From Anopheles merus (taxonomy: Eukaryota > Arthropoda > Insecta > Diptera > Culicidae): DNA of 64,000 nucleotides. The DNA is taken from the NCBI RefSeq assembly GCF_017562075.2, contig NC_054084.1:13468798-13532797 (forward strand). Reading direction: 5' to 3'. The translations under genes and the position numbers were made by a program. Position 1 is the first letter of the stretch, and each line of letters begins with the position of its first letter. The notes below the pieces were generated by a model. The model searched no databases, was not told the DNA's origin, and saw only the letters and a list, made by a program, of their open reading frames with translations. Shown in pieces: positions 26,395 to 37,676 of this stretch.

Positions 26395-27304
26395 TTTTTG
26401 CTTTTCTTGCACGACTGGACTGTACTGTACTGCACGGAAACAACACAACCTGTGTGGCGTTTCTTTGGGGTAGAAGGAACCACGTGTTGCTTTAACAAGG
26501 TGCTGAAGACTTTTGTGAAAAGAATGTGTGGGAAATTCCGTCCCGGGCGCAGGAATGCTTCGAGATTTATATCAACCGGTTTGTGTTTCTTCCGCTATCG
26601 CGGACCACCGACATGAAAATAAACACGTTTCTCGTCTCTGATTGGTCGGTTGCGTTTGACAACCCCCATCGGCGCGAGAACATATGGTACACGGAATTGG
26701 GGAGATTTTGTTAGGGACATTTTTACATGAATGGTTACAAACTTTAAATAGTAAAGAAATTACAAATATGTTCTAACGCTACTTAACTAATTATTGAGTG
26801 CTGGTAGTAGTGTGCAAATGCCCATGTGGTAAATAAATCATGAAATAAAGATGTCATCCATGCTACTGTTGGTGTAGCGCATTTACAAAGATTGGTCAAA
26901 TCAAACCAGAAATTAGAACAAGGCGTTGAAGGCGTTGAATTAAATTTTATGTAATCAACAAACAAATTCTAGGAATACCTCACTAAAGATAAAGCTTTAG
27001 CTACAACGACAATCGAGCTATGTGCTTTAACAAATAAACCTTGTTTCCTACTGGCTAGTAGATTCATTCATAAGATATACTTTCATTGCTTATTTTCCCC
27101 TAAATTAATATTGCTAAGATGCTGTGCCTAACTAACAATTTAAGTAATACTTAGGCTATAAACTTTACACTCTGGTTCTTCATTTAAATAATCACCATTA
27201 TCGATCTGTCTAACAATCAACGTACCATATTAACCATAGAAAATACCATTCATCCAATGGCCTTTGCAGTAGAGATTCATTTTCGACAGAATACAAATTA
27301 AACC
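26395..27304. other. Upstream region of the Canopy-like gene and 3' flank of the zinc-finger gene
   Basis: Both genes read leftward, so this 0.9-kb interval holds the zinc-finger gene's 3' UTR and the Canopy-like promoter. No canonical minus-strand AATAAA was seen close to the zinc-finger stop codon. The stretch 26400-26640 is more GC-rich and probably includes the Canopy-like 5' UTR. Confidence 0.45.
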
Positions 27305-28452
27305 TCAGTTTTCTCCTTTCCCGCTCTTCCGATGCACCGTTCTGTGGCGTTCCAGATGGTGCATATCGTGGAAGCGTTTCGAACACACCTCACAGACAAT
27401 AGTTCTTTCGTCGCGGTGCCGCTTTTCGTGCGCTTTCTTGTTGGAGCTGTTGCTGAAGCGCATCTCACAGTACTCGCAAGCGTACGGTTTTTCACCGCAG
27501 TGCACTCGCCGGTGTTTGTTGAAGTTTCCCACATGGTTAAACAGCTTCGAACATACTTCGCACTGGAATACCTTCTGGTCGTAATGTAGCTTCTGCACAG
27601 AAGAAAACTAACATTATACACACGCTAGGTTAGAGATGTACAGAAATGGGAGCAACACTTACCAAATGAGACAGTAGGTGCGGCTCATTGATGAACTGTT
27701 TATCACATTTATCACACTTGTACGGTTTTTCGCCCGTATGTTTCCGCAAGTGGTACGCGAGATTGTTGCTTTGGGCGAACGATTTATCACAAAAGGTGCA
27801 TTTGTACTTTTTGTCGGTGCTGTGAACTTTCATATGATCCGACATCGATTTTACCTGCTTTCCACAAACGGAACATTCGGTTGGTTTTCTAAAACTGGAC
27901 ACGTTTTGCCAGTTCATTGCTGCTTTACGCTTCTGTCCCCGCTTTACTGCATTACCGCGGGCAGATGTATCATCATAGCACAAATCTTGCTTATGCGAAA
28001 CCAACCCTTCCACCTCGTCTTTTCCCTTATCTAATACATAATCATTACTACTACTCTGTTCTTTAAACGATGCATCTGCCAAAGGATCAACGGATACGCT
28101 GAACGCATCTTCGGGGAAACACTCACCCGGCACCGCAACATATTCCGTCAGGTAGGACTTAAAAGATGCATCATAATCGTCGATCCGAGTACGACAACAT
28201 TCGCACACAGGCGTAATGATTCCTTTGCATGGTTGGACGCGAATATTTGTAGTTGCGTAGATTTTGTCCAGCATTGTGGTGTCCGTTTCCGGGCAAAGGA
28301 TCGATCCCATCGCACCGATTCGTTCTTCACATATGATGCACGGCGCATTCGGGACTGTTTCCGGGGAGCTGGTGGTTAAGGCAAATCATATACCAACACG
28401 CAATTCAAATCCAACGCAAGATCACTTACCAACGATTAGTTAAAAGGGACAT
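27305..28452 (-). CDS. ZAD-type C2H2 zinc-finger protein
   Basis: Three exons: 28452-28430 (MSLLTNR plus two bases), 28368-27663 and 27592-27305, giving 338 residues. The junctions use GTAAGT donors and pyrimidine-rich acceptors. The second junction falls inside a zinc finger and restores exact C-x2-C-x12-H-x3-H spacing, which supports it. The N-terminus has CIIC near residue 17 and CECC near residue 58, the four-cysteine pattern of the insect ZAD dimerisation domain. An acidic, Ser-rich linker and a basic RGQKRK stretch follow. Six C2H2 fingers lie between about 160 and 330; the first is unusual, with 9 rather than 12 residues between Cys and His pairs. ZAD zinc-finger proteins are nuclear DNA-binding regulators; target and name are unknown. 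It faces the Rpn11 gene head to head. Confidence 0.88.
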
Positions 28453-28875
28453 TGTTTAGCATTTAAACACTAAAATAAGGTAAGAAAATAAGCTAACCAA
28501 CAAGAGAAGACTGCACTCGCTATTGTTTACATTTCCCGGACCGATTTTGACATTTCAAACAGCAACCGTGCGGTTTCGAGCAGCCGACACGTTGTCGAGC
28601 AGTTGACAAGCGCACCAAGCCGTGCAAATTGATGTGTCAGGCCGAAATTGTTCCTTGGGCCGCATTTGATCGAGCACCACCACGGCAAAACGGAGAGTCA
28701 TTGTTGGACACTCTTTGTATGTAGGCAATTTTGGCTGAAATAGCGTTATTTAAACAAGTGAGCTCAGTCGAAGTGCTTCGAAAACATTCCCCCCGGGAAA
28801 CGTGTGCACCGCAATCTGCATTAGAAACCAGCGTCAATCCTACAGAACTACCGCCGCTTTTCCCCGAGAATAGAG
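28453..28875. promoter_or_regulatory. Shared upstream region of the zinc-finger gene and Rpn11
   Basis: Only 423 bp separate the two divergent start codons, so the promoters and 5' UTRs of both genes must lie here or overlap. No TATA box is obvious. The middle (28540-28640) is GC-richer with repeated CGAGCAG and CAGCCGACA-like words. Co-regulation is possible but not shown. Confidence 0.55.
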
Positions 28876-29988
28876 ATGGATCGTTTGCTGCGACTAGGAG
28901 GCGGCATGCCCGGAATGAGCCAAGCGCCACCCCCATCGGATGCACCGGTGGTGGACACAGCGGAACAAGTTTACATCTCCTCGCTCGCTCTCTTGAAGAT
29001 GCTGAAACACGGCCGTGCCGGAGTACCGATGGAAGTGATGGGCCTGATGTTGGGTAGGTAGCGCGGCGCGTCCGCACAAGAGAGGAAAACAACCGGAGAT
29101 GGATATGCTCACCCCGTTTCCTTGTTGCCATTCTCGTTAGGTGAATTCGTGGACGACTATACCGTGCAGGTGATTGACGTGTTTGCTATGCCACAAACGG
29201 GAACCGGCGTTTCCGTCGAAGCGGTCGATCCCGTGTTTCAGGCGAAAATGTTGGACATGCTGAAGCAAACCGGTCGGCCGGAAATGGTGGTCGGATGGTA
29301 CCACTCCCATCCGGGCTTTGGATGCTGGCTGTCGGGCGTAGATATTAACACGCAGCAATCGTTCGAGGCACTGTCGGAACGGGCGGTCGCCGTAGTAGTC
29401 GATCCGATCCAGTCGGTCAAGGGCAAGGTCGTGATCGATGCGTTCCGACTGATCAACCACAACACACTGGTGCTGTGTCAGGAGCCGCGCCAGACGACGT
29501 CGAACCTGGGCCATCTGCAGAAACCGTCGGTGCAGGCACTGATCCACGGGCTGAACCGTAACTACTACTCCATCAGTATCAATTACCGCAAGAATGAGCT
29601 GGAGCAGAAGATGCTGCTGAACTTGCACAAGAAATCGTGGATGGATGGGCTCACGTTGGCGAACTATGAAGAGCACTGCAGTATCAATGAGAGCACCATT
29701 AGTGAGATGTTGGAGCTGGCGAAGAACTATAACAAGGTAAGTGAACAGCAATGCAGCAAAAAGACCTATTTTACACATATTAACATTCTATCAATCGTTT
29801 GCTTCATCTCCCACGAACACACACAGGCTTTGGAAGATGAGGAGAAAATGACGCCCGAGCAACTGGCCATCAAGAACGTTGGCAAGCAGGACCCCAAACG
29901 GCACCTGGAAGAGAAGGTCGACACACTCATGTCGAACAACATCGTCCAGTGTCTCGGCGCGATGCTGGATACGATCGTGTTTAAATAA
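28876..29988 (+). CDS. Rpn11: 26S proteasome lid deubiquitinase Rpn11 (PSMD14)
   Basis: Exons 28876-29053, 29141-29736 and 29827-29988 encode 311 residues, the usual length for Rpn11/PSMD14 (about 310). The first junction splits a Gly codon and restores the MEVMGLMLGEF family sequence. The MPN+ domain has the complete JAMM zinc site: the upstream Glu in MEVMGL, then HSHPGFGCWLSGVD (H-x-H-x7-S-x2-D), where His-His-Asp bind zinc and Glu is the base. Rpn11 removes ubiquitin chains from substrates as they enter the proteasome and sits in the lid with Rpn8. The C-terminal helix ending MLDTIVFK is also typical. All catalytic residues are present. Confidence 0.98.
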
Positions 29989-30391
29989 TCCTTGCAGGCA
30001 AACGGGAAGTTAGAGAAGTGCGCAGCAACTGCTCCTTGTCGAACCGCTTCTCTCCATTCAAGCTTAAGTGAAGCATCCGGCGTGTGTTTACGGTTCGTGT
30101 CTCTTATTGTATGATGCGTTTTGCTTCTGTTCTTTTTGTGTGTAAGGAGAAGAGGAAACCACCACTGACATACTTGTGAAACGAAAAAAAGGAATGAAAT
30201 ACATTATTATTTCGGAAAAATATGTCCATATTTGATAGGTAGCCCCAGGAGTAGCGTCTTGCTTTTTGTTTAAGTATGATGACTGTTATTGCTATTAGAT
30301 AAATCGGTTCGATGTTAGCCAAAAAGAAGAGAAGCATAATAAATGCAATTCGATACCTTCGAATAAAACTGAATCAATAAAAACTACTTTC
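29989..30391. other. 3' UTR of Rpn11 and gap before tRNA-Asp
   Basis: Plus-strand AATAAA signals occur at 30338-30343 and 30362-30367, the latter only about 25 bp from the end of the antisense tRNA gene. No other feature was recognised. Confidence 0.5.
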
Positions 30392-30463
30392 CTCCCCGAC
30401 GGGGAATCGAACCCCGGTCTCCCGCGTGACAGGCGGGGATACTGACCACTATACTATCGAGGA
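30392..30463 (-). tRNA. tRNA-Asp (anticodon GTC)
   Basis: A 72-nt minus-strand cloverleaf. The acceptor stem TCCTCGA pairs with TCGGGGA and the discriminator is G. Box A is TAGTATAGTGGTCAGTA; the anticodon loop CTGTCAC carries GTC; the T-arm is CCGGGGTTCGATTCCCCG with a perfect box B. All stems pair well and there is no intron. A short T run follows the 3' end on the minus strand as a possible Pol III stop. The CCA end is not encoded, as expected for a eukaryotic tRNA gene. Confidence 0.97.
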
Positions 30464-30956
30464 CATGTCTGAAGAGGAGCTTACAGCCATTTATAAACAC
30501 AGACCGATGACGTTGTGATTCATCGTGTCTAATGATCCAACTAACAGCACCAACGTGTTGATTACACATGACAAAACATTTAAAAATAAAAATAAAAGAA
30601 GTATCTATTCAAATTTAGATGACTCACCTAGAATTACGATTTTAATACGAATACGAAATCCTACGAAAATCACAAAATTTGTTGATGAATTTATACAAAA
30701 GCGATGGCAAAACCCCAGCTACGCAGATGGCAACACGGCTGTCAGAGACGGGTACAAAATGTCAACCTTTCCTGCGTGTGCGGCTAAATTAAATTTAACG
30801 ATATTCAATCGCGTCAACAAAGGGTAAACAATCAGTGTGCCGTCCCGGTGCGTGCGTAGTGATTGTAGTAGTCAGACCGTCAAACTACAGAGCCAAACTA
30901 CATCCTTCCGGGTGCTTCCATCCATCCAGTTTTGCCCAACTTTCGCTCCACCAGCC
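30464..30956. promoter_or_regulatory. Upstream region of Nup35
   Basis: This is the tRNA 5' flank and the Nup35 promoter and 5' UTR. An arthropod initiator-like TCAGTG at 30832-30837 lies about 120 bp upstream of the Nup35 ATG and could mark the transcription start. No TATA box is clear. Confidence 0.45.
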
Positions 30957-32159
30957 ATGGAACCGATGACGCTAGGCAGCCCAAGCGGCAGCTCACTTTC
31001 CGGTGCCGCCGGTGCCGGACCGGGCTATCTGCCCTCCTTCCTGATGGGCGATCCGCCTAGCACACCGCGCCCGAACACGTTATCACCGACCCGGGGTCGT
31101 TCCTCGTTGGCGTACTCGCACGGGCTGATGAGCTCACCGCCGGACGGGCTACGTTCGCCGACCTTGCAGCAGCAACACCACCACCAGCAGCAGCAACAGC
31201 AGCAGCATCTGCTGGGCCTTCATCAGCAGCAGCACCAACAACAACTGTCCTCCTCGTTCATGCAGCCGCATACTCCGCAAGGTCATCACGTTCCCCACTC
31301 ACAGCGCTACCTCCAGAACCCGCAACCGGCGCAGACGGCAGCGGCGGCGGCGGCGGCGAACCAGTTCCGCAATGAATCGTTCGATGCCAACTCCAGCATC
31401 ACCGGTCCACCAACGCAAGGGCTGTTCGACTCGTGGCGCAAGGAGAAGCAGCTGCTGCAGACACCGATGCGCGCTCAGCAGCAGCAATCCGGCCCGGGCA
31501 ATAATCCAGCCGACCCAACGACGGCTGCGATCGGACAAAGCGGTGCGCCCTTCAACGAGTCGTACGCCCAGAACCAGAGCGGATTTAACCTGTCGCGCGT
31601 CATGTCTCCAATACCGGTCGATTACAATCAGCGGAACGTGAGCATCACCACCTCACCGACCGGTGGGGCGCCCTTCGGCGGTCAGCAGCAGCAGCAAACG
31701 CAGGTGCAGCAGGCCGCCAAATCCTCCAACTGGGTGACGGTGTTTGGCTTTCCGCAGAATGCGGCCTCGAAAATTCTGTCCCACTTCATCGGCATCGGCA
31801 CGATCGTGGACAAGCAGCCGGCACCGCAGAACGGCAACTGGGTGCATCTGCGCTACAGCTCCCGGCTCGAGTGTGACCGGGCGCTCAACTACAACGGGCG
31901 CATCATCAGCGAGGGCCTGATGATCGGCGTCCAGTACTGCAACGATCCGGCCATCCTGGGGAAGGAGAACGAGGGCAACGAGTACAGCGATGCGCAGGGC
32001 GTTTCCTCGCCGGACAAGCCGCTGTGGCGGGTGCGCTCCTTGATGAACATGTCGTACTCGGCGATGCAGGACCCGCAGGCCGTCATTTCGGCACCGCCGG
32101 TACAGAAGCGTGCCAACGGGATCGTGAACAAGGCGATGGACCTATTTTTCGGGTGGTAA
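30957..32159 (+). CDS. Nup35: Nucleoporin Nup35/Nup53
   Basis: An intronless gene of 400 residues. The ATG at 30957 sits in a strong context (CCAGCCATGG); the frame is open further upstream but only with non-ATG codons. The N-terminal half is low-complexity with poly-Gln and Gln/His runs encoded by CAG/CAA repeats. The conserved core begins near SNWVTVFGFP (about residue 258) and is the MPPN/RRM-like dimerisation domain of Nup53, ending near GVQYC. The C-terminus NGIVNKAMDLFFGW is the amphipathic helix with terminal Trp by which Nup53 binds the nuclear membrane. The protein links Nup93/Nup155 and Ndc1 in the inner ring of the nuclear pore. It converges on the PLAA gene. Expansion of the Gln tracts is the only oddity. 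Confidence 0.94.
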   Translation: MEPMTLGSPSGSSLSGAAGAGPGYLPSFLMGDPPSTPRPNTLSPTRGRSSLAYSHGLMSSPPDGLRSPTLQQQHHHQQQQQQQHLLGLHQQQHQQQLSSSFMQPHTPQGHHVPHSQRYLQNPQPAQTAAAAAAANQFRNESFDANSSITGPPTQGLFDSWRKEKQLLQTPMRAQQQQSGPGNNPADPTTAAIGQSGAPFNESYAQNQSGFNLSRVMSPIPVDYNQRNVSITTSPTGGAPFGGQQQQQTQVQQAAKSSNWVTVFGFPQNAASKILSHFIGIGTIVDKQPAPQNGNWVHLRYSSRLECDRALNYNGRIISEGLMIGVQYCNDPAILGKENEGNEYSDAQGVSSPDKPLWRVRSLMNMSYSAMQDPQAVISAPPVQKRANGIVNKAMDLFFGW

Positions 32160-32322
32160 AACGGAGGGGGGTATCCTGTATTTTTTTCTTTTTGTTTTAT
32201 AAAGTGGAAGTCATCATCCTTGTTTTGTTTTGTGTAAGTTTCCTTGCGTGATCGAAGGGATTTAAAAACAAGCTGTATACCGCACACACGGGGAAACAAT
32301 TAGATGGAATGAAATTAAACTA

Positions 32323-32328
32323 AATAAA
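32323..32328 (+). terminator. Poly(A) signal of Nup35
   Basis: AATAAA about 165 bp downstream of the Nup35 stop codon, about 100 bp from the PLAA poly(A) signal on the other strand. Confidence 0.55.
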
Positions 32329-32427
32329 ATTGTATTTCGTATGTGACAGAGGCCCTTGTGTCCGGCCCCGTATTGCGTGGAGAGTGCACCAGGGCCCAGG
32401 CTAACTAAGATTGTGTCGATTGTTTTG

Positions 32428-32433
32428 TTTATT
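32428..32433 (-). terminator. Poly(A) signal of PLAA
   Basis: Minus-strand AATAAA about 115 bp past the PLAA stop codon. With the Nup35 signal it defines a compact convergent gene end. Confidence 0.55.
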
Positions 32434-32546
32434 TCACAAATCTTCTTCTCGCTATCTCTATAAAGCATTGAGTGTAAACCAGTCTAGTATGAAAAAGACG
32501 CCTTCCGCAGTTCAAAGCAGGCCACGAGTTGAACGCTCTCGCCGCC

Positions 32547-35186
32547 TCACACCAACAGCTCGTACAGGTAGCTGGCACATTCGTTTAGCTTCCCGAAGTT
32601 CGGCAGCTCGCTGCTAATGTTGAACAGTATCTTGTCTGTGAGGGCACTGTTCCCCTTGAGCGTGTCCGCGATCGCACCCATGCCCGGGCCCGGCATGCTC
32701 AGCAGATTGCCCAGCGCCTGATACCCGCGGTACGTCGCCTCATTGTCCGTCAGCCAGCACAGCAGCTCGCCGATCGTTCCGGCCAGCACCTTGCAAAAAT
32801 CGACCGAGGACAGTTTGTCCAGCTGCGTCATCGTCAGGTTGAGGTAGAAGCTGGCCAGCGCGATCTGCAGGTTCGGGCTGCAGGCGCTGCCGCGCAGCAC
32901 CGCAAACCGATCGACGATGGCGCGAATGTGCTCCACCACCACGTTGCGGCCGGGCTGGTGGGCCAGCATGTTCGTGAAGCACCGGGCCGACATGAGCTGG
33001 TTCGCGGGCAGATGGTTCGTGTGCTGCAGGAACGTGCTCATGAAGGAGGCGTCCTCGAACAGCTCCTGGCAGGCGCGCGGTTCGCGCACGATCAGCCGCG
33101 TAATGTCCATGATCGGGAACAGCTTCTCCGTCGGCCAGGTCGTGTAGAGGAACTTGAGCGCGGTCAGGCAGGCGGAGTTTTGCTCGCCGCACGTCATTAC
33201 CTCGCCCGCGTACCGCACAATATCGTTCAGCGTGTCGTCCGACATGCGCAGGCTCTGGTCTTCCAGCTTGCTGTTCAGCTCTCTGCGAAAAAATGGCGAA
33301 AATTAGTCCAAATGTTTATTTTGACAAACCTTTTCTCTTCGAGTCTTTCTTCACTTACTTCAACTTGACGAGCACTTTCGACAAATCAGCATTCTCCAGC
33401 AAAATGTAGTGTCTGTGCGGGAAGTGTGTGTTGCTTTTCTTCACCTCCGTCGATCCCGTCGTGTAGCTCGAACCGCCGGTGAACGGATCCAAGTTGCCAC
33501 CGTTACCGCCGTTCGCTGCTGCAGCTGCAGCTCCTCCCGCATTCGGTGCCATGGCAACGTTCGGCGTTTGCGTCGTGTAGCTCGACCCGCCCGTAAACGG
33601 ATCGGTATTGGCTGCGGTAGGCTGAAACTGTCCGCCAGACGAACCGGGCACGTACCGGGAGCCACCCGTAAACGGATCGTAGTAGCTATTGGCGAGCGCA
33701 CTCTGCACCGGCGCACTGTCCGAGTTTTTCACGATAAAGTTAGCGACCTGATCGAGGTAGGCCTGCGGTAGGTTGTGCTTGTGGATGAACCGCTGCGCGA
33801 CAAACCACGGATCTTCGCCCCGATTGTACGGCAGCTTCAGGTTGGGCGCATCGTCCGAAAGGTTCACCGAGAAGACGTAATCGTACTCCCGGCCCTCGTA
33901 CAGCTGCTTGCCCTTATCGCCGTCGCTCGCGCCCATCACGTCACCGACGCAGTCCCACTTCCCGTTCGTCCACTGGTAGCACAGTATCTTCCCGTTCGGG
34001 TGGCGCACGATGCGCGTCTGGCCGTCGCGCCCCTCCGACAGCAACGATTCCGGCCCGGGCAGATCGTTCACGTTCATGCCGCCGAGCTGTTTGGCCGATT
34101 CCGACTGCCGGACCTCAACGGCCACGCGATATGCAGCCAGCGTCTCCTCCGGCGCGGCACGTTCGGCGCTCATCGTAAACACGCGCACGATCGCGTCGCT
34201 CGTGCCGGCCACCATGTCACCGTTCCGTAGCCCCGCCACGGCCCACACGGACTGGGCCGGCATTTGCAGTGCGTCGCCGAGCGCTCCGTCCCGCAGGTGC
34301 CACATGCGTATCGTGCTGTCCTCGCCGCCGGTCACGAACACCTCCTCGCCCCACGCGTCCGACCGGCCAATGCTGTAGATGTAGTTGCTGTGCCCGTGGA
34401 ACTCCTTCACGCACTCGTACGTGTCGCTCCAGTGCCGGACGGTGGCATCGTTCGAGCAGCTCAGAAATCCACCCTTCGGCAACGGGCACAGCCCACGCAC
34501 GCAGTCCTTGTGGCCCTTCAGCACCGCCAGCTTCTCGCCCCGCTCGTTCCACACGAAGATGTTCTTGTCGGCCGACCCGGAAAGGTACCGCCCGCTGGGC
34601 AGGCAGGCCACCGCCCACACCGCTGCCTCATGCCCGACCAGCGTCAGGTTCGTGTTAGAGCCGGGCGCATTGGTCCAGATTTTGGCCGTCTTGTCCCAGC
34701 TGCCGGAGATGAGCGTCGTCGCATTGTGGCCCGCAGCCAGCGCACACACGGTGGACGTGTGACCCTTCAGCACGCCGATCGGTTCCGCGCTGGTAGTTCC
34801 GACACCGCCTCCGCTACCGAGCCCGCCCGGATACTGAAAGATGCAGATCGTCGCATCGTTGCTGCCCGTGCAGACCCATCCGTTCGACTCCACCACCAGC
34901 ACCGCACCGACGTAGTTGGTGTGACTCGTGAGCGTCTGCACGTCCTCGTACCGATTGTTGCTGCAAGTACGGTGATCGAATGTTACCCAATCAGAAGCTC
35001 CTCTGTCACCCTTTCCATCCCCGAATCAGCGATAATGGTGATAACTTACCCGACGGCTTGCCAAACTTTGGCCGTTTTGTCGCGCGAACCCGACACAATG
35101 AAGCCCGCGCCCTCGGTCACGGCCCGCACGTCCAGCTTGTGGCCGGCCAGCTCGCACGACAACTTGAAGTCTTCTATCTTTACCAT
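32547..35186 (-). CDS. Plaa: Phospholipase A2-activating protein homologue (PLAA/Ufd3/Doa1)
   Basis: Exons 35186-35050, 34960-33359 and 33282-32547, with phases that join exactly, encode 824 residues, close to human PLAA (about 795). Residues 1-300 form a seven-bladed WD40 propeller (repeats such as SGSRDKTAKVW, SGSWDKTAKIW and SGSADKNIFVW). Next is the PFU ubiquitin-binding domain (about 340-440, with GREYDYVFSVNL and DPWFVAQRFIHKHNLP). A linker holds three DPFTGGS repeats. The C-terminal PUL domain (about 540-824) is the Armadillo-like fold that binds p97/Cdc48. PLAA/Ufd3 works with p97 in ubiquitin recycling, sorting of ubiquitylated cargo and clearance of damaged lysosomes. Despite its name it is not itself a phospholipase. 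It is head to head with the SLC35A-type gene. Confidence 0.95.
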
Positions 35187-36190
35187 GGTCGGGCGGAGAT
35201 TCTTCCACTTGACGGCGTCCACGTACAGACAGACAGACAGGCGGATTGTTGCAAGATCTTCTCAGTCGCGGTGGTTTGGCCTGTGCTGCTTTTGGCGGCT
35301 CTCTGTTTACCTTTTCCGAGGGACACGCAAACCCGTTTTTCGCCCTCGACACCGACGTAGCAAAACTACCGACTCACTGCCATTGCCGGTATCGTTTGTT
35401 CCCTTTGTTTGACTGTAGCGGGAGGGAGATGGCACACACGACGTGGAGGCATTGGAGGGAACGAGATGGAGCAGCACAAAGCAATGTCAAACATTGGGCG
35501 AATTCACAAACGTCAAACGTGGGTCAGTTTAAACTTTGGGCCGTTTAACTTTTTTTTATTATGGTGGGAAAATGTGGGAAAATTTGCTAAATTCCTACAC
35601 ATGTGCACGTGCAATTTTGTTTAAAGGATTATGTTATTTATCAGTCCCAAAACTGGGTGCAGTGTCCAAACGATAGGCTCAAAAGCGTTCTGGAATCGGT
35701 TTGCTGAATCAAAATGGACACCTCGACTGAAAGTGCATCCAACAGATTGAAAAAAAAATGTTCCTTTACGTGGTCTATTATCAGACCAGAAGGACATGCA
35801 TTCACCCAACGTAACGTTCAAATGAAATTCGATTTGAAATGGCATAAAATGTCCCAAAATATCGCCCCAAAATTCCATGACAACCGAAACCACAACCGCA
35901 CCGCCGCCGATGACACAACACACTCACACACACACTGTTTGTTATTGTTGCGAGTCGACTCGATCGTTTACGTTTCCTTAGTAGAGAAACGACACGGCGG
36001 TTTTGGTTGTGGTTCTTCGTGCCCCTGGCCATCCGGAAGTGGAGTTTTCGGACTGATGGACTGCTAAAATGCCCATCCAACTGTACCGTGCGCCAGCAAT
36101 CGCGTTCAAACCCGCAACGAACGGACGGCAGTACTCTAGCGTGTACTGAAAAACACACAGTGAACTAAGATTCACCAAGCGATCAAAAAT
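35187..36190. promoter_or_regulatory. Shared upstream region of PLAA and the SLC35A-type gene
   Basis: About 1 kb separates the divergent start codons. It contains a CA-rich tract near 35925-35940 and no coding frame with family motifs. Promoters and 5' UTRs of both genes should lie here; a TCAGT initiator-like word occurs near 35524. Confidence 0.45.
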
Positions 36191-37676
36191 ATGACGAATG
36201 CTCGCGTAAACTGGAGCGAGCTGTTCCCCAGCCGGAAGAGTATTTTAATTTTTATTACCTACATGTCACTGTTTGTCAGCCAGGGTAAGATTACGATCGT
36301 TTGTGTGTGCCGTGGGGCATCGTCTTTTTATCAATGCTCGTAAACACTGATTGGCTCATTTCGCTTCATTTTCGTAGGCATACTGGTGACCGCTTCACAA
36401 CGATCCGATAACTCGTACAGCTACAACACTGTGCTGGTGGTGCTGCTGACGGAAACCCTGAAGCTTGTGATATCGGCCGGGCTGTATTGCAGAGAGTAAG
36501 CGTACCAGCAAAAAACGGGGGGAAGAAGTGTGTGTGTGCGGCCGGAAGTGTGATATCTTTTTTGTTTTCCGTCCTGCAGAAACAGCTTTAAATCGCTTAT
36601 CGCACGCGTGATTGAAGGGAGCGATGTGCTGCTGCTGTACTTTGTGCCGGCCTTCCTCTACTGTCTGTACAACAATTTGGCGTTCGTGAATCTTTCCACC
36701 TTCGACCCAACCACCTACTATTTGCTGCTTCAGTTGCGCGTGGTCATAACGGGCATACTGTTCCAGGTAATGGTCGGCCCATGTTGCAATGTTTCCGACA
36801 AACGCCGCAATTAAATTGCAAATTTCACTTTCCGCTTGTTAGATTATCTTCAAAAAGTATCTCAGCCGGAAGCAATGGTTCTCGCTGCTGCTGCTCACCG
36901 TCGGCTGCATGCTGAAGCAGTGGAATTTTTCACTATTTTCCGCCTCCGAGGACTCACCGGCAGCCGTAACTGCGGCGGCGGCAAACGCTGCCGGATCGCT
37001 GCCGGAATCGTCGGCCGACGGCACCTTCCGGGGTAAAAACATCTCCGGGTTCGACCTCAGCTACAGTGCGTTGCTTATCCTGGTGCAGACGGTTTGCTCC
37101 TGCCTGGCGGGCGTGTACAACGAGTATCTGCTGAAGAAGAAAGGGTCCGACATTAACATCTACGTGCAGAACGTGTTCATGTACCTGGACTCGATCGTTT
37201 GCAACCTGCTGATCCTGCTGCTGCAGGGCGAGCTGGTCGGTGCGTTTACGCGGGATAATTTGCGCGAAATCGCCCGGTTCGAGGTGGTCGTCATCATGCT
37301 GAACAATGCCGCGATCGGCATCATCACGAGCTTCTTTCTCAAGTACATGAACTCGATACTGAAAACGTTTGCCAGTGCGCTGGAGCTGATGTTTACGGCG
37401 GTGCTGTGCTACCTGCTGTTTGCCATCCCGGTCTATCTCAACACGATACTGGCCATCTTCGTGGTGTCGTACGCGATCTACCTGTACTCGCTAAATCCGG
37501 TCGTGAATCTGTCCAACACGCCGGGCGCTTCGAAGGCGGCACTCAATGTGTCGCAGCGAAACACGGACGACCGGAAGTCGCTATTGCGAACCGGTGGTGC
37601 ACGTTCGCGGGCCAACGTGAGCGATTCGGAGGACGAGGCCAGCGGTGGCAGTGCACTTCAAATGCAGGAGGTGTGA
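36191..37676 (+). CDS. Golgi nucleotide-sugar transporter, SLC35A family (Senju-like)
   Basis: Exons 36191-36284, 36378-36495, 36580-36766 and 36843-37676 join in phase to 410 residues. The predicted protein is strongly hydrophobic with about ten membrane segments. Family marks include TASQR in the first loop, the YCLYNNLAFVNL helix, TYYLLLQLRVVITG and GVYNEYLLKK, which are typical of UDP-sugar/CMP-sialic acid transporters of the DMT superfamily. A loop of about 50 residues rich in Ala and Ser sits between helices near residues 170-195. The Ser/Asp-rich C-terminal tail faces the cytosol. In fly, Senju is a Golgi UDP-galactose transporter affecting Toll signalling and glycans. The Senju assignment is by overall resemblance and substrate is inferred. 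SLC35A4 or A5 are alternatives. Confidence 0.85.

Noticed and set aside
34264..35412. A 382-codon plus-strand frame opposite PLAA
   Set aside because: It is antisense to the WD40 exon of PLAA and runs through its splice sites; composition is Arg/His/Val-rich as expected for a shadow frame.
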